A DNA stretch of 64,000 bases, taken from NCBI RefSeq assembly GCF_036347135.1, contig NZ_CP108938.1, positions 6,076,001-6,140,000 on the forward strand, in the 5' to 3' direction. Source of the stretch: Streptomyces sp. NBC_00775. Its GTDB lineage: Bacteria > Actinomycetota > Actinomycetes > Streptomycetales > Streptomycetaceae. Shown in pieces: positions 15,138-22,643 of this stretch. A program made the translations under genes and the position numbers. The notes beneath the pieces are model-generated. The model saw nothing but the letters and a program-made list of their open reading frames with translations, was not told where the DNA came from and ran no database searches. Position 1 is the stretch's first letter, and the number at the start of each line of letters is the position of its first letter.

Positions 15138-15452
15138 ATGCTGACGTCGGTCGACACCGATCTGTTGCGGGTTCTGGCCGACCCGCTCCGCCTCCGGATC
15201 GTCACCCTTCTGGCCAAGGAGACGCTCTGCAGCACCCACCTGATCGAGGAGACGGGGGCGAGACAGACCAACCTCTCCAACCATCTGAAGGTGCTGCGGG
15301 AGGCCGGGGTGGTGGACACGGAGCCATGCGGCCGGTTCACCTACTACCGGCTGAAGCCCGACGTCATCGCATCCCTCGCGGGCCAGTTCGCCGACCTGGC
15401 GGAGACCGCACGCGCCACCGCCGAGAACAACGTCAAGCGGTCCTGCCCCTGA
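15138..15452 (+). CDS. arsR: ArsR-family arsenic-responsive repressor 1
   Basis: The 104-residue winged-helix repressor has the family recognition-helix region ARQTNLSNHLKVLREAGVV. Candidate arsenite-binding cysteines are in KETLCSTHL and TEPCGRFTYYRL, plus one near the C-terminus (RSCP). The ETLC and EPCGR positions resemble actinobacterial ArsR proteins rather than the E. coli CVC type. It is expected to repress itself, the aquaporin gene 37 nt downstream and probably divergent arsC, releasing DNA on binding As(III). Confidence 0.92.
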   Translation: MLTSVDTDLLRVLADPLRLRIVTLLAKETLCSTHLIEETGARQTNLSNHLKVLREAGVVDTEPCGRFTYYRLKPDVIASLAGQFADLAETARATAENNVKRSCP

Positions 15453-15489
15453 TCCCCGCCCCTGCGGCGCCCCGTAACGAGGAGTCCTG

Positions 15490-16299
15490 TTGACCGCCAC
15501 CGAGGCGACCGAGGCCACCGAGCACGTCAGCGCCGGGGAGTCCGCCACAACCCCCGTCGCCGAGCCGCACCTCGCCCCGGGTGCCACCCCGCCCCAGGCT
15601 CCCCCGCTGATCGCCAAGGCCGCGGCCGAGCTGGTCGGCACGGCGGCGCTCGTCGCGGTCGTGGTCGGCTCCGGCATCCAGGCCACCGAACTGACCAAGG
15701 ACGTCGGCCTGCAGTTGCTCGCCAACTCCATGGCCACGGTCTTCGGACTCGGCGTCCTCATCACCCTGCTCGGCCCGGTCTCCGGCGCGCACTTCAACCC
15801 GGCCGTCACCCTCGCCGAGTGGTGGACGGCCCGGCGCGGCGGCGCAGGCGTCACCCTGCGCGAGGCGGCCGTGTACGTACCCGCCCAGATCGTCGGCGCT
15901 GTCGCGGGAGCGATCCTGGCGGATGCGATGTTCGGCGAGCCGCTGGTGAAGTGGTCCACCCACGACCGCTCCGCCGGGCACCTGCTGCTCGGGGAGGTCG
16001 TCGCGACCGCCGGGCTGATCCTGCTGATCTTCGGCCTGGCCCGCACCGACCGCCTGCGCTTCGCGCCCGTTGCGGTCGCCTCGTACATCGGCGCCGCGTA
16101 CTGGTTCACCTCGTCGACGTCCTTCGCCAACCCGGCGGTGACGATCGGCCGTGCTTTCACCGACTCCTTCGCGGGCATCGCGCCCGGTTCGGTCGCGGGG
16201 TTCATCGGTATGCAGCTCGTCGGGGCCGTGGTCGGACTGGCGCTGGTGGCGCTGATCTTCATGCCGGAGCGAACGGCCGAGGAGCAGCCCGCCGCCTGA
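15490..16299 (+). CDS. MIP-family channel (aquaporin), probable arsenite exit channel
   Basis: The 269-residue membrane protein has six predicted membrane spans after a roughly 35-residue Ala/Pro-rich start. Both NPA boxes are present, AHFNPAVTL and FANPAVTIG. In Sinorhizobium, AqpS beside arsC lets arsenite made by ArsC flow out down its gradient. Here the gene follows arsR and neighbours arsC, and no ArsB or Acr3 pump is present, so the same role is likely. The TTG start at 15490 has GAGGAG upstream. General glycerol or water transport remains possible. Confidence 0.88.
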   Translation: MTATEATEATEHVSAGESATTPVAEPHLAPGATPPQAPPLIAKAAAELVGTAALVAVVVGSGIQATELTKDVGLQLLANSMATVFGLGVLITLLGPVSGAHFNPAVTLAEWWTARRGGAGVTLREAAVYVPAQIVGAVAGAILADAMFGEPLVKWSTHDRSAGHLLLGEVVATAGLILLIFGLARTDRLRFAPVAVASYIGAAYWFTSSTSFANPAVTIGRAFTDSFAGIAPGSVAGFIGMQLVGAVVGLALVALIFMPERTAEEQPAA

Positions 16300-16410
16300 C
16301 GCACGCCTCGCGGGTGGTGGTGGTCGGCGGCGGCCGCTCGCCACGCGAGACGGCGCGCGCGATCGGTGCGCGCAGGACCAGCGGCCTCATCCGCTCTCCG
16401 TGCGGCCGGC

Positions 16411-16782
16411 TCAGCTCATGGCGTTGCCGAGCATCTGCCCCATCGCGGCAACCACCGAGGGTTCCACCCGGTAGTAGACCCAGGTGCCGCGCCGCTCGGA
16501 GGTGAGCAGCCCGGCCTCCTTGAGCTTCTTCAGGTGGTGGGAGACGGTCGGCTGCGAAACGCCGACATCGGAGATGTCGCACACGCACGCCTCGCCGCCC
16601 TCGTGCGAGGCGACCAGCGAGAACAGTCGCAGCCGGACCGGATCGCCCAGCGCTTTGAACATCCGCGCCGTCCGCTCCGCCTCCTCCGCGGTCAGCGGTC
16701 GTTCCGTGAGCGGAGGGCAGCACGGCGCCACGCCCCCGGGGGCCTCGGGTTCCAGCAGCGGCAGCACCCTCGTATTCGACAT
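16411..16782 (-). CDS. arsR: ArsR-family arsenic-responsive repressor 2
   Basis: This 123-residue ArsR/SmtB protein has the CxC metalloid motif in GEACVCDISD just before the recognition helix (VSQPTVSHHLKKLKEAGLL), plus a CC pair near the N-terminus. It is a different subtype from the regulator at 15138. ATG 16782 has no ribosome site in front and the operator-like repeat begins 4 bp upstream, so a leaderless transcript is possible. It diverges from the flavoprotein-arsI unit and probably controls both directions through two matching repeats. Confidence 0.92.
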   Translation of the reverse strand: MSNTRVLPLLEPEAPGGVAPCCPPLTERPLTAEEAERTARMFKALGDPVRLRLFSLVASHEGGEACVCDISDVGVSQPTVSHHLKKLKEAGLLTSERRGTWVYYRVEPSVVAAMGQMLGNAMS

Positions 16783-16785
16783 GTA

Positions 16786-16876
16786 TCTATGTTGACATAC
16801 GTCGAACCAGTGAGCCGATGAACCAGTGAGCGGGAACCCATGAATTAGATGAATGTCTATGTTGACGCTTATCGAA
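16786..16876. promoter_or_regulatory. Paired ArsR-type operator repeats between arsR2 and the flavoprotein gene
   Basis: Two 21-bp direct copies, at 16786-16806 and 16856-16876, match at 16 of 21 positions. Each begins TCTATGTTGAC and ends TCGAA. One abuts the arsR2 start; the other lies 58 bp before the flavoprotein gene. The layout suggests one repressor serving two diverging promoters. Confidence 0.7.
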
Positions 16877-16934
16877 ACAGCTGCGACGCTGAGGATGCAA
16901 GAGATCGACGGATGTCGAAACAAAGGGGAACCTC

Positions 16935-18317
16935 GTGGCTGTCTCTCTCAACAGCGTGCCCACCACCGGCCAACTGCCCGTCGTGGTCATCGGAGCCGGC
17001 CCCATCGGTCTGGCCGCCGCCGCCCACCTCGTCGAGCGCGGCCTGGAACCCCTGGTCCTGGAAACCGGCCCGGTCGCGGGAAGCGCCGTGCGCGAGTGGT
17101 CGCACGTGCGGCTGTTCTCGACCTGGGGCGAGGTCGTCGACCCCGCCGCCGAGAAGCTCCTCGCCCCGACGGGCTGGGTCCGCCCCGACGCCTCGGTCTA
17201 CCCGACCGGCGGCGACTGGGCCGAGCGCTACCTCCAGCCGCTCGCCGACGCCCTCGGGGGCAAGGTCCGTTACGGCGCCACGGTGACCGGCGTCGCCCGC
17301 GCCGGCCGCGACCGCATCGTCGACTCGGGCCGCGCCGAGCAGCCCTTCACGGTGCACGTCCAGTGGGCCGACGGCCGCGAGGAACGGATCACCTCCCGCG
17401 CGGTCATCGACGCTTCCGGCACCTGGTCCACCCCCAGCCCCGTCGGGGCGAACGGCCTGCCCGCCCTCGGCGAGAAGACGGCGGCCGGCCGCATCGCCTA
17501 CCGTGTCCCGGATCTCAACGACCCGTCCGTACGCGCCCGTTACGCGGGCAGGCGGACCGCCGTCGTCGGCTCCGGAGCCTCCGCCTTCACCGCTCTCGCG
17601 TACCTCGCCGACCTGGCGAAGGAGGAGGGGAACGGGACGCACGCGGTGTGGATCCTGCGCCGGGGCATCGGCGCGAACACCTACGGCGGCGGCGAAGCCG
17701 ACCAGCTCCCGGCCCGCGGCGCCCTGGGCCTGCGCGCCAAGGCCGCCGTCGAGGCCGGCCACGCGAGCGCGGTCACGGGATTCCGTACACAGGCTGTGGA
17801 CCGAGACGGTGACCAGCTCGTCCTCGTGGCGGAGGACGGCCGGCGCCTCGACCCGGTCGACGAGGTCGTCGTCCTGACCGGCTTCCGCCCGGACCTCTCC
17901 TTCCTCTCCGAGATCCGCCTCGGTCTCGACGAGCGCCTCCAGGCCCCGACCGCGCTCGCCCCGCTGATCGACCCGAACGTGCACTCCTGCGGCACGGTCT
18001 ATCCGCACGGCGTGAACGAGCTCTCCCACCCGGAACAGGGCGTGTACCTGGCCGGTATGAAGTCCTACGGCCGCGCGCCCACGTTCCTCGCCATGACCGG
18101 CTACGAGCAGGTCCGCTCCATCGCCGCCGCGCTCGCGGGCGACCAGGAGGCAGCCGAGCGCGTCGAACTCACCCTCCCCGAGACCGGGGTCTGCGGCGGC
18201 GCGGGCCTGTTCGACGAGCCGGAGAACGCCGGACAGTCCGACGGCGGCTGCTGCGCCGCCCCGGCCACCCTTCAGATCGGCATCAGCGCCCCGGCCACCA
18301 CGTCCGGCGGCTGCTGA
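16935..18317 (+). CDS. FAD/NAD(P)-binding oxidoreductase of the arsenic locus (ArsO-like)
   Basis: The 460-residue flavoprotein has an N-terminal FAD fold (VVVIGAGPIGLAAAAHLVERG), a second nucleotide fold (AVVGSGASAFTALAYLADL), a DASGTWSTPSP segment and a late VVLTGFRPDLSF. It resembles flavin monooxygenase/ArsO-type proteins found in Streptomyces ars clusters, whose exact reaction is not established. The C-terminus is cysteine-rich (GVCGGAG, then GGCCAAP and a final GGC), which may bind arsenite. GTG 16935 follows AAAGGGGAA. It lies 28 bp before arsI and shares the arsR2 operator region. Confidence 0.82.
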   Translation: MAVSLNSVPTTGQLPVVVIGAGPIGLAAAAHLVERGLEPLVLETGPVAGSAVREWSHVRLFSTWGEVVDPAAEKLLAPTGWVRPDASVYPTGGDWAERYLQPLADALGGKVRYGATVTGVARAGRDRIVDSGRAEQPFTVHVQWADGREERITSRAVIDASGTWSTPSPVGANGLPALGEKTAAGRIAYRVPDLNDPSVRARYAGRRTAVVGSGASAFTALAYLADLAKEEGNGTHAVWILRRGIGANTYGGGEADQLPARGALGLRAKAAVEAGHASAVTGFRTQAVDRDGDQLVLVAEDGRRLDPVDEVVVLTGFRPDLSFLSEIRLGLDERLQAPTALAPLIDPNVHSCGTVYPHGVNELSHPEQGVYLAGMKSYGRAPTFLAMTGYEQVRSIAAALAGDQEAAERVELTLPETGVCGGAGLFDEPENAGQSDGGCCAAPATLQIGISAPATTSGGC

Positions 18318-18345
18318 ACTCCCCACCCGCACAAGGAGGTTCGCC

Positions 18346-18813
18346 ATGTCGTCCCGTGTACAGCTCGCCCTCCGCGTCCCCGACCTCGCCGCGTCCATCG
18401 CCTTCTACACCAAGCTCTTCGGTACCGAGCCCGCCAAACTCCGAGACGGCTACGCGAACTTCGCCATCGCCGAGCCCCCGCTCAAGCTCGTCCTGATCGA
18501 AGGCGCCGCAGGCGAGGCAACGCGCATGGACCACCTCGGCGTCGAGGTCGAGAGCACCGAGGCCGTCCACGCCGCCACCACCCGCCTGGGAGAGGCGGGC
18601 CTGGCCACGGCCGAGGAGAACGACACCACCTGTTGCTACGCCCTCCAGGACAAGGTCTGGGTCCACGGCCCCGGCCAGGAGCCCTGGGAGGTGTACGTCG
18701 TCAAGGCGGACGCCGGCGCCCTGGCCAAACAGCAGGGCAGCACCTGCTGCACCGGCTCAGCCGACGCCGGCCTCGACGCGAAGGAACCGTCCGCCGCGGG
18801 CGGCTGCTGCTGA
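18346..18813 (+). CDS. arsI: ArsI-type C-As lyase (VOC/extradiol dioxygenase family)
   Basis: The 155-residue protein aligns with ArsI/CadI. A vicinal cysteine pair at Cys96-Cys97 lies in NDTTCCYALQDKVWV, with probable iron ligands Gln6, His63 (MDHLGVE) and Glu115 (PWEVYVV). ArsI removes methyl or aryl groups from trivalent organoarsenicals using Fe(II) and oxygen. The C-terminal tail adds CC pairs (STCCTG, GGCC). ATG 18346 follows AAGGAGG. Its presence implies that organoarsenicals, not only inorganic arsenic, are handled. A CadI role is possible but less likely in this context. Confidence 0.88.
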   Translation: MSSRVQLALRVPDLAASIAFYTKLFGTEPAKLRDGYANFAIAEPPLKLVLIEGAAGEATRMDHLGVEVESTEAVHAATTRLGEAGLATAEENDTTCCYALQDKVWVHGPGQEPWEVYVVKADAGALAKQQGSTCCTGSADAGLDAKEPSAAGGCC

Positions 18814-18839
18814 TCCGCGGATGACCCGCCTCCACACCA

Positions 18840-18880
18840 GCGAGGCCGTGACCGGGACGGGGGACCGGTCACGGCCTCGC
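18840..18880. terminator. Strong terminator after arsI
   Basis: GCGAGGCCGTGACCGG (18840-18855) pairs perfectly with 18865-18880 around a 9-nt loop, 27 bp after the arsI stop. The 16-bp GC-rich stem should end the arsenic transcript. Confidence 0.85.
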
Positions 18881-19037
18881 GCCGCGTACGGCGGCCACGA
18901 CGTGGGAGAGCCTGGGAGCCGAAACCCAGCCGCGGCCCGACACCCAGGCGATCCTCAACACCACGCTCGTTCGTGCCGGTGCCGCCGCCCATGCCCGGTT
19001 CGAGGCCGGGCACTGGGCGACCCGCCCGTCGACCGGC

Positions 19038-19742
19038 TCACGCCGACGGGTGTTCGTCGCGGTGGGCGACCGTGATGAGGCGTTCGGGGCCAGGAGCGTC
19101 GAGTTCGTCGACCACGGCGACGGCCAGGTCCTCGGCGCTGATCCATGACTGCCCGTCGGCGCCGGCGAGCAAGGTGTCGGTGCCGCGCCGATAGCGGCCG
19201 GTTCGGTCACCGGGTTCGAGCAGGGCCGGCGGGCTCAGGTAGACCCAGTCGGCACCGGCGTGGGCCTGGCAGGCCCGCAGCTGAGCTATCCCGGCAGCGG
19301 CGACCGTCTTCCACTCGGCGGGCACGTACGCGGGGTTGTCGGCGACCAGCAGATCAGGGTCGTCGGGGCTGCGCAAGGCGCCGGCGCCGCCGACCACGAG
19401 GACGCGGATCCCGAGCTGTGCGGCGGCGTCAAGCACCGTACGGGTAGCGCCGACCAGGAACTCCTGGTCGACCGGAAGGGTCCGCACGCTCAGCACGACG
19501 GCGTCCGCGGCGCGGTGGGAGGCACCGTTCGACGCGCCGTTCGAGCCGGAGCCCGCAAGCGCCTCGCGGACGGCGTACGAGTCGTTCGCATCGACCGCGA
19601 TCGGTGTCACGTTCGGGTCCTCACTCGCAGGCTTCCGGGACAGGGCGAGCACCTGGTGTCCGCGTGCACGGGCCTCGGTGATCACCCGGCTGCCGACCAT
19701 CCCGGTGGCGCCGACCACGGCGATCGTCATACCTGACTTCAT
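19038..19742 (-). CDS. NAD(P)H-binding Rossmann protein (atypical SDR, NmrA-like)
   Basis: The 234-residue protein begins with MTIAVVGATGMVGSRVITEARARGHQVLALSR, the GxTGxxG cofactor motif of atypical SDR/NAD(P)H-binding proteins. Further on it has VLVVGGAGALRSPDD and WVYLSPPALLEPG. Such proteins act as reductases or redox sensors. ATG 19742 has AGGAGAA at good spacing and overlaps the stop of the upstream EamA gene (ATGA), so the two form a coupled operon. An internal ATG four codons later is also possible. Confidence 0.88.
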   Translation of the reverse strand: MKSGMTIAVVGATGMVGSRVITEARARGHQVLALSRKPASEDPNVTPIAVDANDSYAVREALAGSGSNGASNGASHRAADAVVLSVRTLPVDQEFLVGATRTVLDAAAQLGIRVLVVGGAGALRSPDDPDLLVADNPAYVPAEWKTVAAAGIAQLRACQAHAGADWVYLSPPALLEPGDRTGRYRRGTDTLLAGADGQSWISAEDLAVAVVDELDAPGPERLITVAHRDEHPSA

Positions 19743-20671
19743 CGAATTCTCCTGTTCGGGGGGTTGAGCTGGGCGGCGAGCAAGGCGGCCAGGGCGAGGA
19801 CGAAACCAAGGGTCTGCGGCAGGCTCAGCGACTCGCCCAGCGCGAGGCCGATGACGGTCGCGACCAGCGGGGACAGCAGCACCAGCGGTGCGGACGCACC
19901 CACCGGCAGCTTTCCGATCCCGCGGAACCACAGCGTGTACGCGATCAGCCCGCCCATGCTGCCGAGCCACAGGTAGCCGCCGACCGCTCCGGCGTCGATC
20001 CGCTGCGGCACCCCCTCGATCGCGAGGGTGAGCGGCAGCAACAGCAGCCCGCCGACCGTCAGTTGCCAGCCGGCCAGGGTCAGTGGACCGACCCCCGCCG
20101 GACGGCCCCAGCGCTTGGTGAGGACCACCCCGCCGGCCATGGTGGCCGTATGGCCGAGGCCGGCGAGTACTCCGACGGCGTCCAGCCGGGCCCCCGGACC
20201 GAGCACGACGAGTCCGACGCCGATCACACCGATCACGCCCCAGGTCAGTCGCCAGGCCGTCGGCCGGTCGTGGAGCACCGCGACGGCCAGGCCCGCGACC
20301 AGCAGGGGCTGGGCGGCGCCGAGGGTGGCGGCGACACCGCCGGGGAGTCGCTCGGCCGCCAGGAACAACAGGGGCATCCCGCCGATGTTGAGCACGCCGA
20401 GGACGGCGGCCTTCCACCACCAGTCCCCGCGCGGGAGCACCCGGGTGAGCGCCAGCGCGAGCAGCCCGGCGGGCAGGGCGCGCATCAGCCCGGCGAACAG
20501 TGGATGCCCGGGCGGCAGCAGTTCCGTGGTGACGACGTACGTGGTGCCCCAGGACGCGGGAGCGAGTGCGGTCAGCGCGACGGTCGCCGCCCGCTGTGTG
20601 GACGAGGTCATGGACGCGGTCATGGACGAGGTCCGTGGCCGGTCCGGTGATCGCTCGGTCGAGGAATGCAT
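19739..20671 (-). CDS. EamA/DMT-family transporter
   Basis: The roughly 310-residue membrane protein has about ten hydrophobic spans in two EamA repeats. Family marks are LAPASWGTTYVVTTELLPPGHPLFAGLMRALPAG and PLLFLAAERLPGGVAATLGAAQPLL. Drug/metabolite exporters of this family export small metabolites; the substrate is unknown. ATG 20671 is the likely start, with in-frame ATGs nearby giving slightly shorter forms. It diverges from the LysR gene across about 80 bp, so the LysR protein probably regulates this transporter and the downstream NAD(P)H-binding gene. Confidence 0.88.
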   Translation of the reverse strand: MHSSTERSPDRPRTSSMTASMTSSTQRAATVALTALAPASWGTTYVVTTELLPPGHPLFAGLMRALPAGLLALALTRVLPRGDWWWKAAVLGVLNIGGMPLLFLAAERLPGGVAATLGAAQPLLVAGLAVAVLHDRPTAWRLTWGVIGVIGVGLVVLGPGARLDAVGVLAGLGHTATMAGGVVLTKRWGRPAGVGPLTLAGWQLTVGGLLLLPLTLAIEGVPQRIDAGAVGGYLWLGSMGGLIAYTLWFRGIGKLPVGASAPLVLLSPLVATVIGLALGESLSLPQTLGFVLALAALLAAQLNPPNRRIR

Positions 20672-20749
20672 GTGAGGAAGTCTCAGCACAGCGCGTCATG
20701 AATCCAACACATGCTTGCCATGCCAGCTATGAACAAGAACGATCGCTGT

Positions 20750-21646
20750 GTGGATCTCCAGCAGATGCGATACGTCGTGGCCGTCGCCGAAACCCGCAAC
20801 TTCACGCGCGCGGCGGAGCGCTGTTCCGTGGTGCAGTCGTCCCTCAGCCACCGCATCGCGAGCCTGGAACGGGAGCTCGGGGTCAAGCTGTTCGCCCGGT
20901 CCAGCCGCCGCGTCGAGCTGACCAGCGCGGGAGCGGCGTTTCTCGTCGGCGCCCGCGAGTGCCTGGCCGCCGCCGACCGTGCCGTGGCCGATGCCGCCGC
21001 CGCGACCGGCGTGGTGCGTGGCCGGCTCGCGGTCGGCGTGATCGTGACCACGGCCGCCGTCGACGTACCCGAGCTGCTGCAGCGGTACCGCGCCCGGCAC
21101 CCGGACGTCCGCGTCGCCCTCCGTTCCGGACGCAGCGACGAACTGGCGGCGGCGATCCGGAACGGCGATCTGGACATCGCGTTCCTCGGCCTGCCGGAGG
21201 GCGAACCGCCGTCCGGTGTGGAGACCGTTGTTCTCGATCACGACGAGCACGTACTGGTGGTGCCGGCCGGGCACCGGCTCGCGGGTGCTTCCCGGGTCGC
21301 GCTGCACGATATCGCCGGGGAGACGTTCGTGGACTTCGTGGCCGGGACGCCCGCCCGGGCTCAGTCCGACCAGGCGTTCGCCGCCGCGGGACTGGTCCGC
21401 GACGTCGCGTACGAGGCCGGCGTCGTCGAGCTGATCACCCGGCTGATCGCGCGCGGGCTCGGCGTCGCGCTGCTGCCGTCGGCGTTCATCCGGCCACTGG
21501 CCGCCGACGACCCCGCACTGGCGCTGGTCCCGGTGGCCGACGGACCGCACCGCATCGAGTACCTGGCGTGGAGCCGGTTCAACCCGAGCCCGGCCACCCG
21601 GGCGATGCTCGACGTCCTCGGGGTCGGACGGCCATCGACAACGTAG
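20750..21646 (+). CDS. LysR-family transcriptional regulator
   Basis: The regulator has an N-terminal LTTR winged helix (DLQQMRYVVAVAETRNFTRAAERCSVVQSSLSHRIASLERELGVKLFARSSRRVELTSAG) and a periplasmic-binding-like effector domain. GTG 20750 gives MDLQQMRYVV, the usual LysR start; ATG codons at 20711 and 20729 are in frame but have no better ribosome site. It diverges from the EamA/NAD(P)H-binding operon, the classic LysR arrangement for control of the neighbour. The stop codon lies inside a TetR-type palindrome belonging to the next gene. Confidence 0.9.
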   Translation: MDLQQMRYVVAVAETRNFTRAAERCSVVQSSLSHRIASLERELGVKLFARSSRRVELTSAGAAFLVGARECLAAADRAVADAAAATGVVRGRLAVGVIVTTAAVDVPELLQRYRARHPDVRVALRSGRSDELAAAIRNGDLDIAFLGLPEGEPPSGVETVVLDHDEHVLVVPAGHRLAGASRVALHDIAGETFVDFVAGTPARAQSDQAFAAAGLVRDVAYEAGVVELITRLIARGLGVALLPSAFIRPLAADDPALALVPVADGPHRIEYLAWSRFNPSPATRAMLDVLGVGRPSTT

Positions 21647-21723
21647 CGATGCTACGGCAGGGGGTAGCGTCGCTAACGTCAGAGTGTTAGCGTTGTTTCT
21701 GTCGGGAGCGAAACATCGCTACC
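21643..21723. promoter_or_regulatory. Cluster of GGTAGCG/CGCTAACC-type operator half-sites before the SDR gene
   Basis: GTAGCGATGCTAC (21643-21655) and GGTAGCGTCGCTAAC (21663-21677) are palindromes. Further half-sites are GTTAGCG (21686-21692) and CGCTACC (21717-21723). The same palindrome in perfect form, GGTAGCGTCGCTACC, lies at the start of the TetR gene (23570-23584), so the TetR protein probably binds both. Confidence 0.75.
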
Positions 21724-21747
21724 CCAGCCGCGACAAGGAGCAACGCC

Positions 21748-22554
21748 ATGAGCGAGCAGACCGGCATCCCCACCTCCACCTCCACCTCCACCTCCACCCC
21801 CACCGTCTCCACTGTTAGCAACGCTTCCCCCCGCGTCGCGATCGTCACCGGAGGTTCCCGTGGCATCGGCCGCGAGACCGCCGAGCGCCTGGCCGCCGAG
21901 GGGTACGCCGTCGTCGTGAACTACGCGGGCAACGAGGCCGAGGCCGACAAGGCCGTCGCCGCGATCACCGAGACCGGCGGACAGGCCATCGCCTTCCGTG
22001 CCGACGTGGCCGACGAGACCGAGGTGGCGGCCCTCTACGACGCCGCCGAGGCCACGTACGGCGGAGTCGACGTCGTCGTGCACGCGGCGGGCGTCATGAC
22101 CCTGGCCCCGCTCGTCGACCTCGACCTCGACGCCCTCGACCGGATGCACCGCACCAACATCCGCGGCACGTTCGTCGTCGACCAGCAGGCCGCGCGCCGG
22201 CTGCGCGCGGGCGGCGCGATCATCAACTTCTCCAGCTCCGTGCTGGCCCTCGCGATCCCCGGCTACAGCGCGTACGCCGCCACCAAGGGCGCCGTCGAGG
22301 CCATGACCCTGATCCTGGCCCGCGAGATGCGCGGCCGGGACATCACCGTCAACGCGGTGGCCCCCGGGCCGACCGCCACCGCCCTGTTCCTGGACGGCAA
22401 GGACGAGGAGACCATCGCGCGGATGGCCGCCCAGCCGCCGCTGGAGCGCCTTGGCACCCCTGAGGACATCGCCGGGGTCGTCGCCTTCCTCGCGGGACCG
22501 GCCGGCCGCTGGGTCAACGGCCAGGTGGTCCGGGCCAACGGCGGGATCGCGTAA
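21748..22554 (+). CDS. SDR-family oxidoreductase (FabG-like)
   Basis: The 268-residue classical SDR has IVTGGSRGIGRETAERLA, the VHAAG motif, catalytic Tyr-Lys in YSAYAATKGA and a C-terminal VNGQVVRANGGIA. About 28 residues of Ser/Thr/Pro repeats (TSTSTSTSTPTVSTVS) precede the fold, encoded by an ACCTCC run, and may be disordered. ATG 21748 follows AAGGAG. The upstream TetR-type operators and downstream SDR and tetR genes make a three-gene unit that the TetR regulator probably represses. Confidence 0.9.
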   Translation: MSEQTGIPTSTSTSTSTPTVSTVSNASPRVAIVTGGSRGIGRETAERLAAEGYAVVVNYAGNEAEADKAVAAITETGGQAIAFRADVADETEVAALYDAAEATYGGVDVVVHAAGVMTLAPLVDLDLDALDRMHRTNIRGTFVVDQQAARRLRAGGAIINFSSSVLALAIPGYSAYAATKGAVEAMTLILAREMRGRDITVNAVAPGPTATALFLDGKDEETIARMAAQPPLERLGTPEDIAGVVAFLAGPAGRWVNGQVVRANGGIA

Positions 22555-22572
22555 GACCCGCGGGGCAGCGCC

Positions 22573-22630
22573 CGTCCCCTTCTCCCCTTCTCCCCTTCTC
22601 CTCTTCTGCCCTTCTCCCCTTCTCCACTTC
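22573..22630 (+). repeat. Polypyrimidine tract of CCCCTTCT-type repeats
   Basis: The gap between the two SDR genes holds about 56 bases that are nearly all C and T, made of CCCCTTCTCC-type octamers. Such a homopyrimidine mirror-like run is unusual here and could form a triplex or act as a pause site. It ends just before the AAGGAG of the next gene. Confidence 0.75.
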
Positions 22631-22643
22631 AAGGAGTTCCGCC

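Noticed and set aside
16300..16410. Terminator between the aquaporin and arsR2 genes
   Set aside because: Only imperfect GC-rich pairings (CTCGCG...CGCGAG) were found; not distinct enough from background.
18881..19037. Coding-like plus-strand stretch (TQAILNTTLVRAGAAAHARF) after the arsI terminator
   Set aside because: It has no start, overlaps the end of the NAD(P)H-binding gene on the other strand, and I could not match it to a family; it may be a decayed fragment but is too weak to annotate.
21739..21830. TetR-type GTTAGCAACGC element inside the SDR start region
   Set aside because: Only a half-site resemblance and within the coding Ser/Thr repeat; not counted with the operators upstream.
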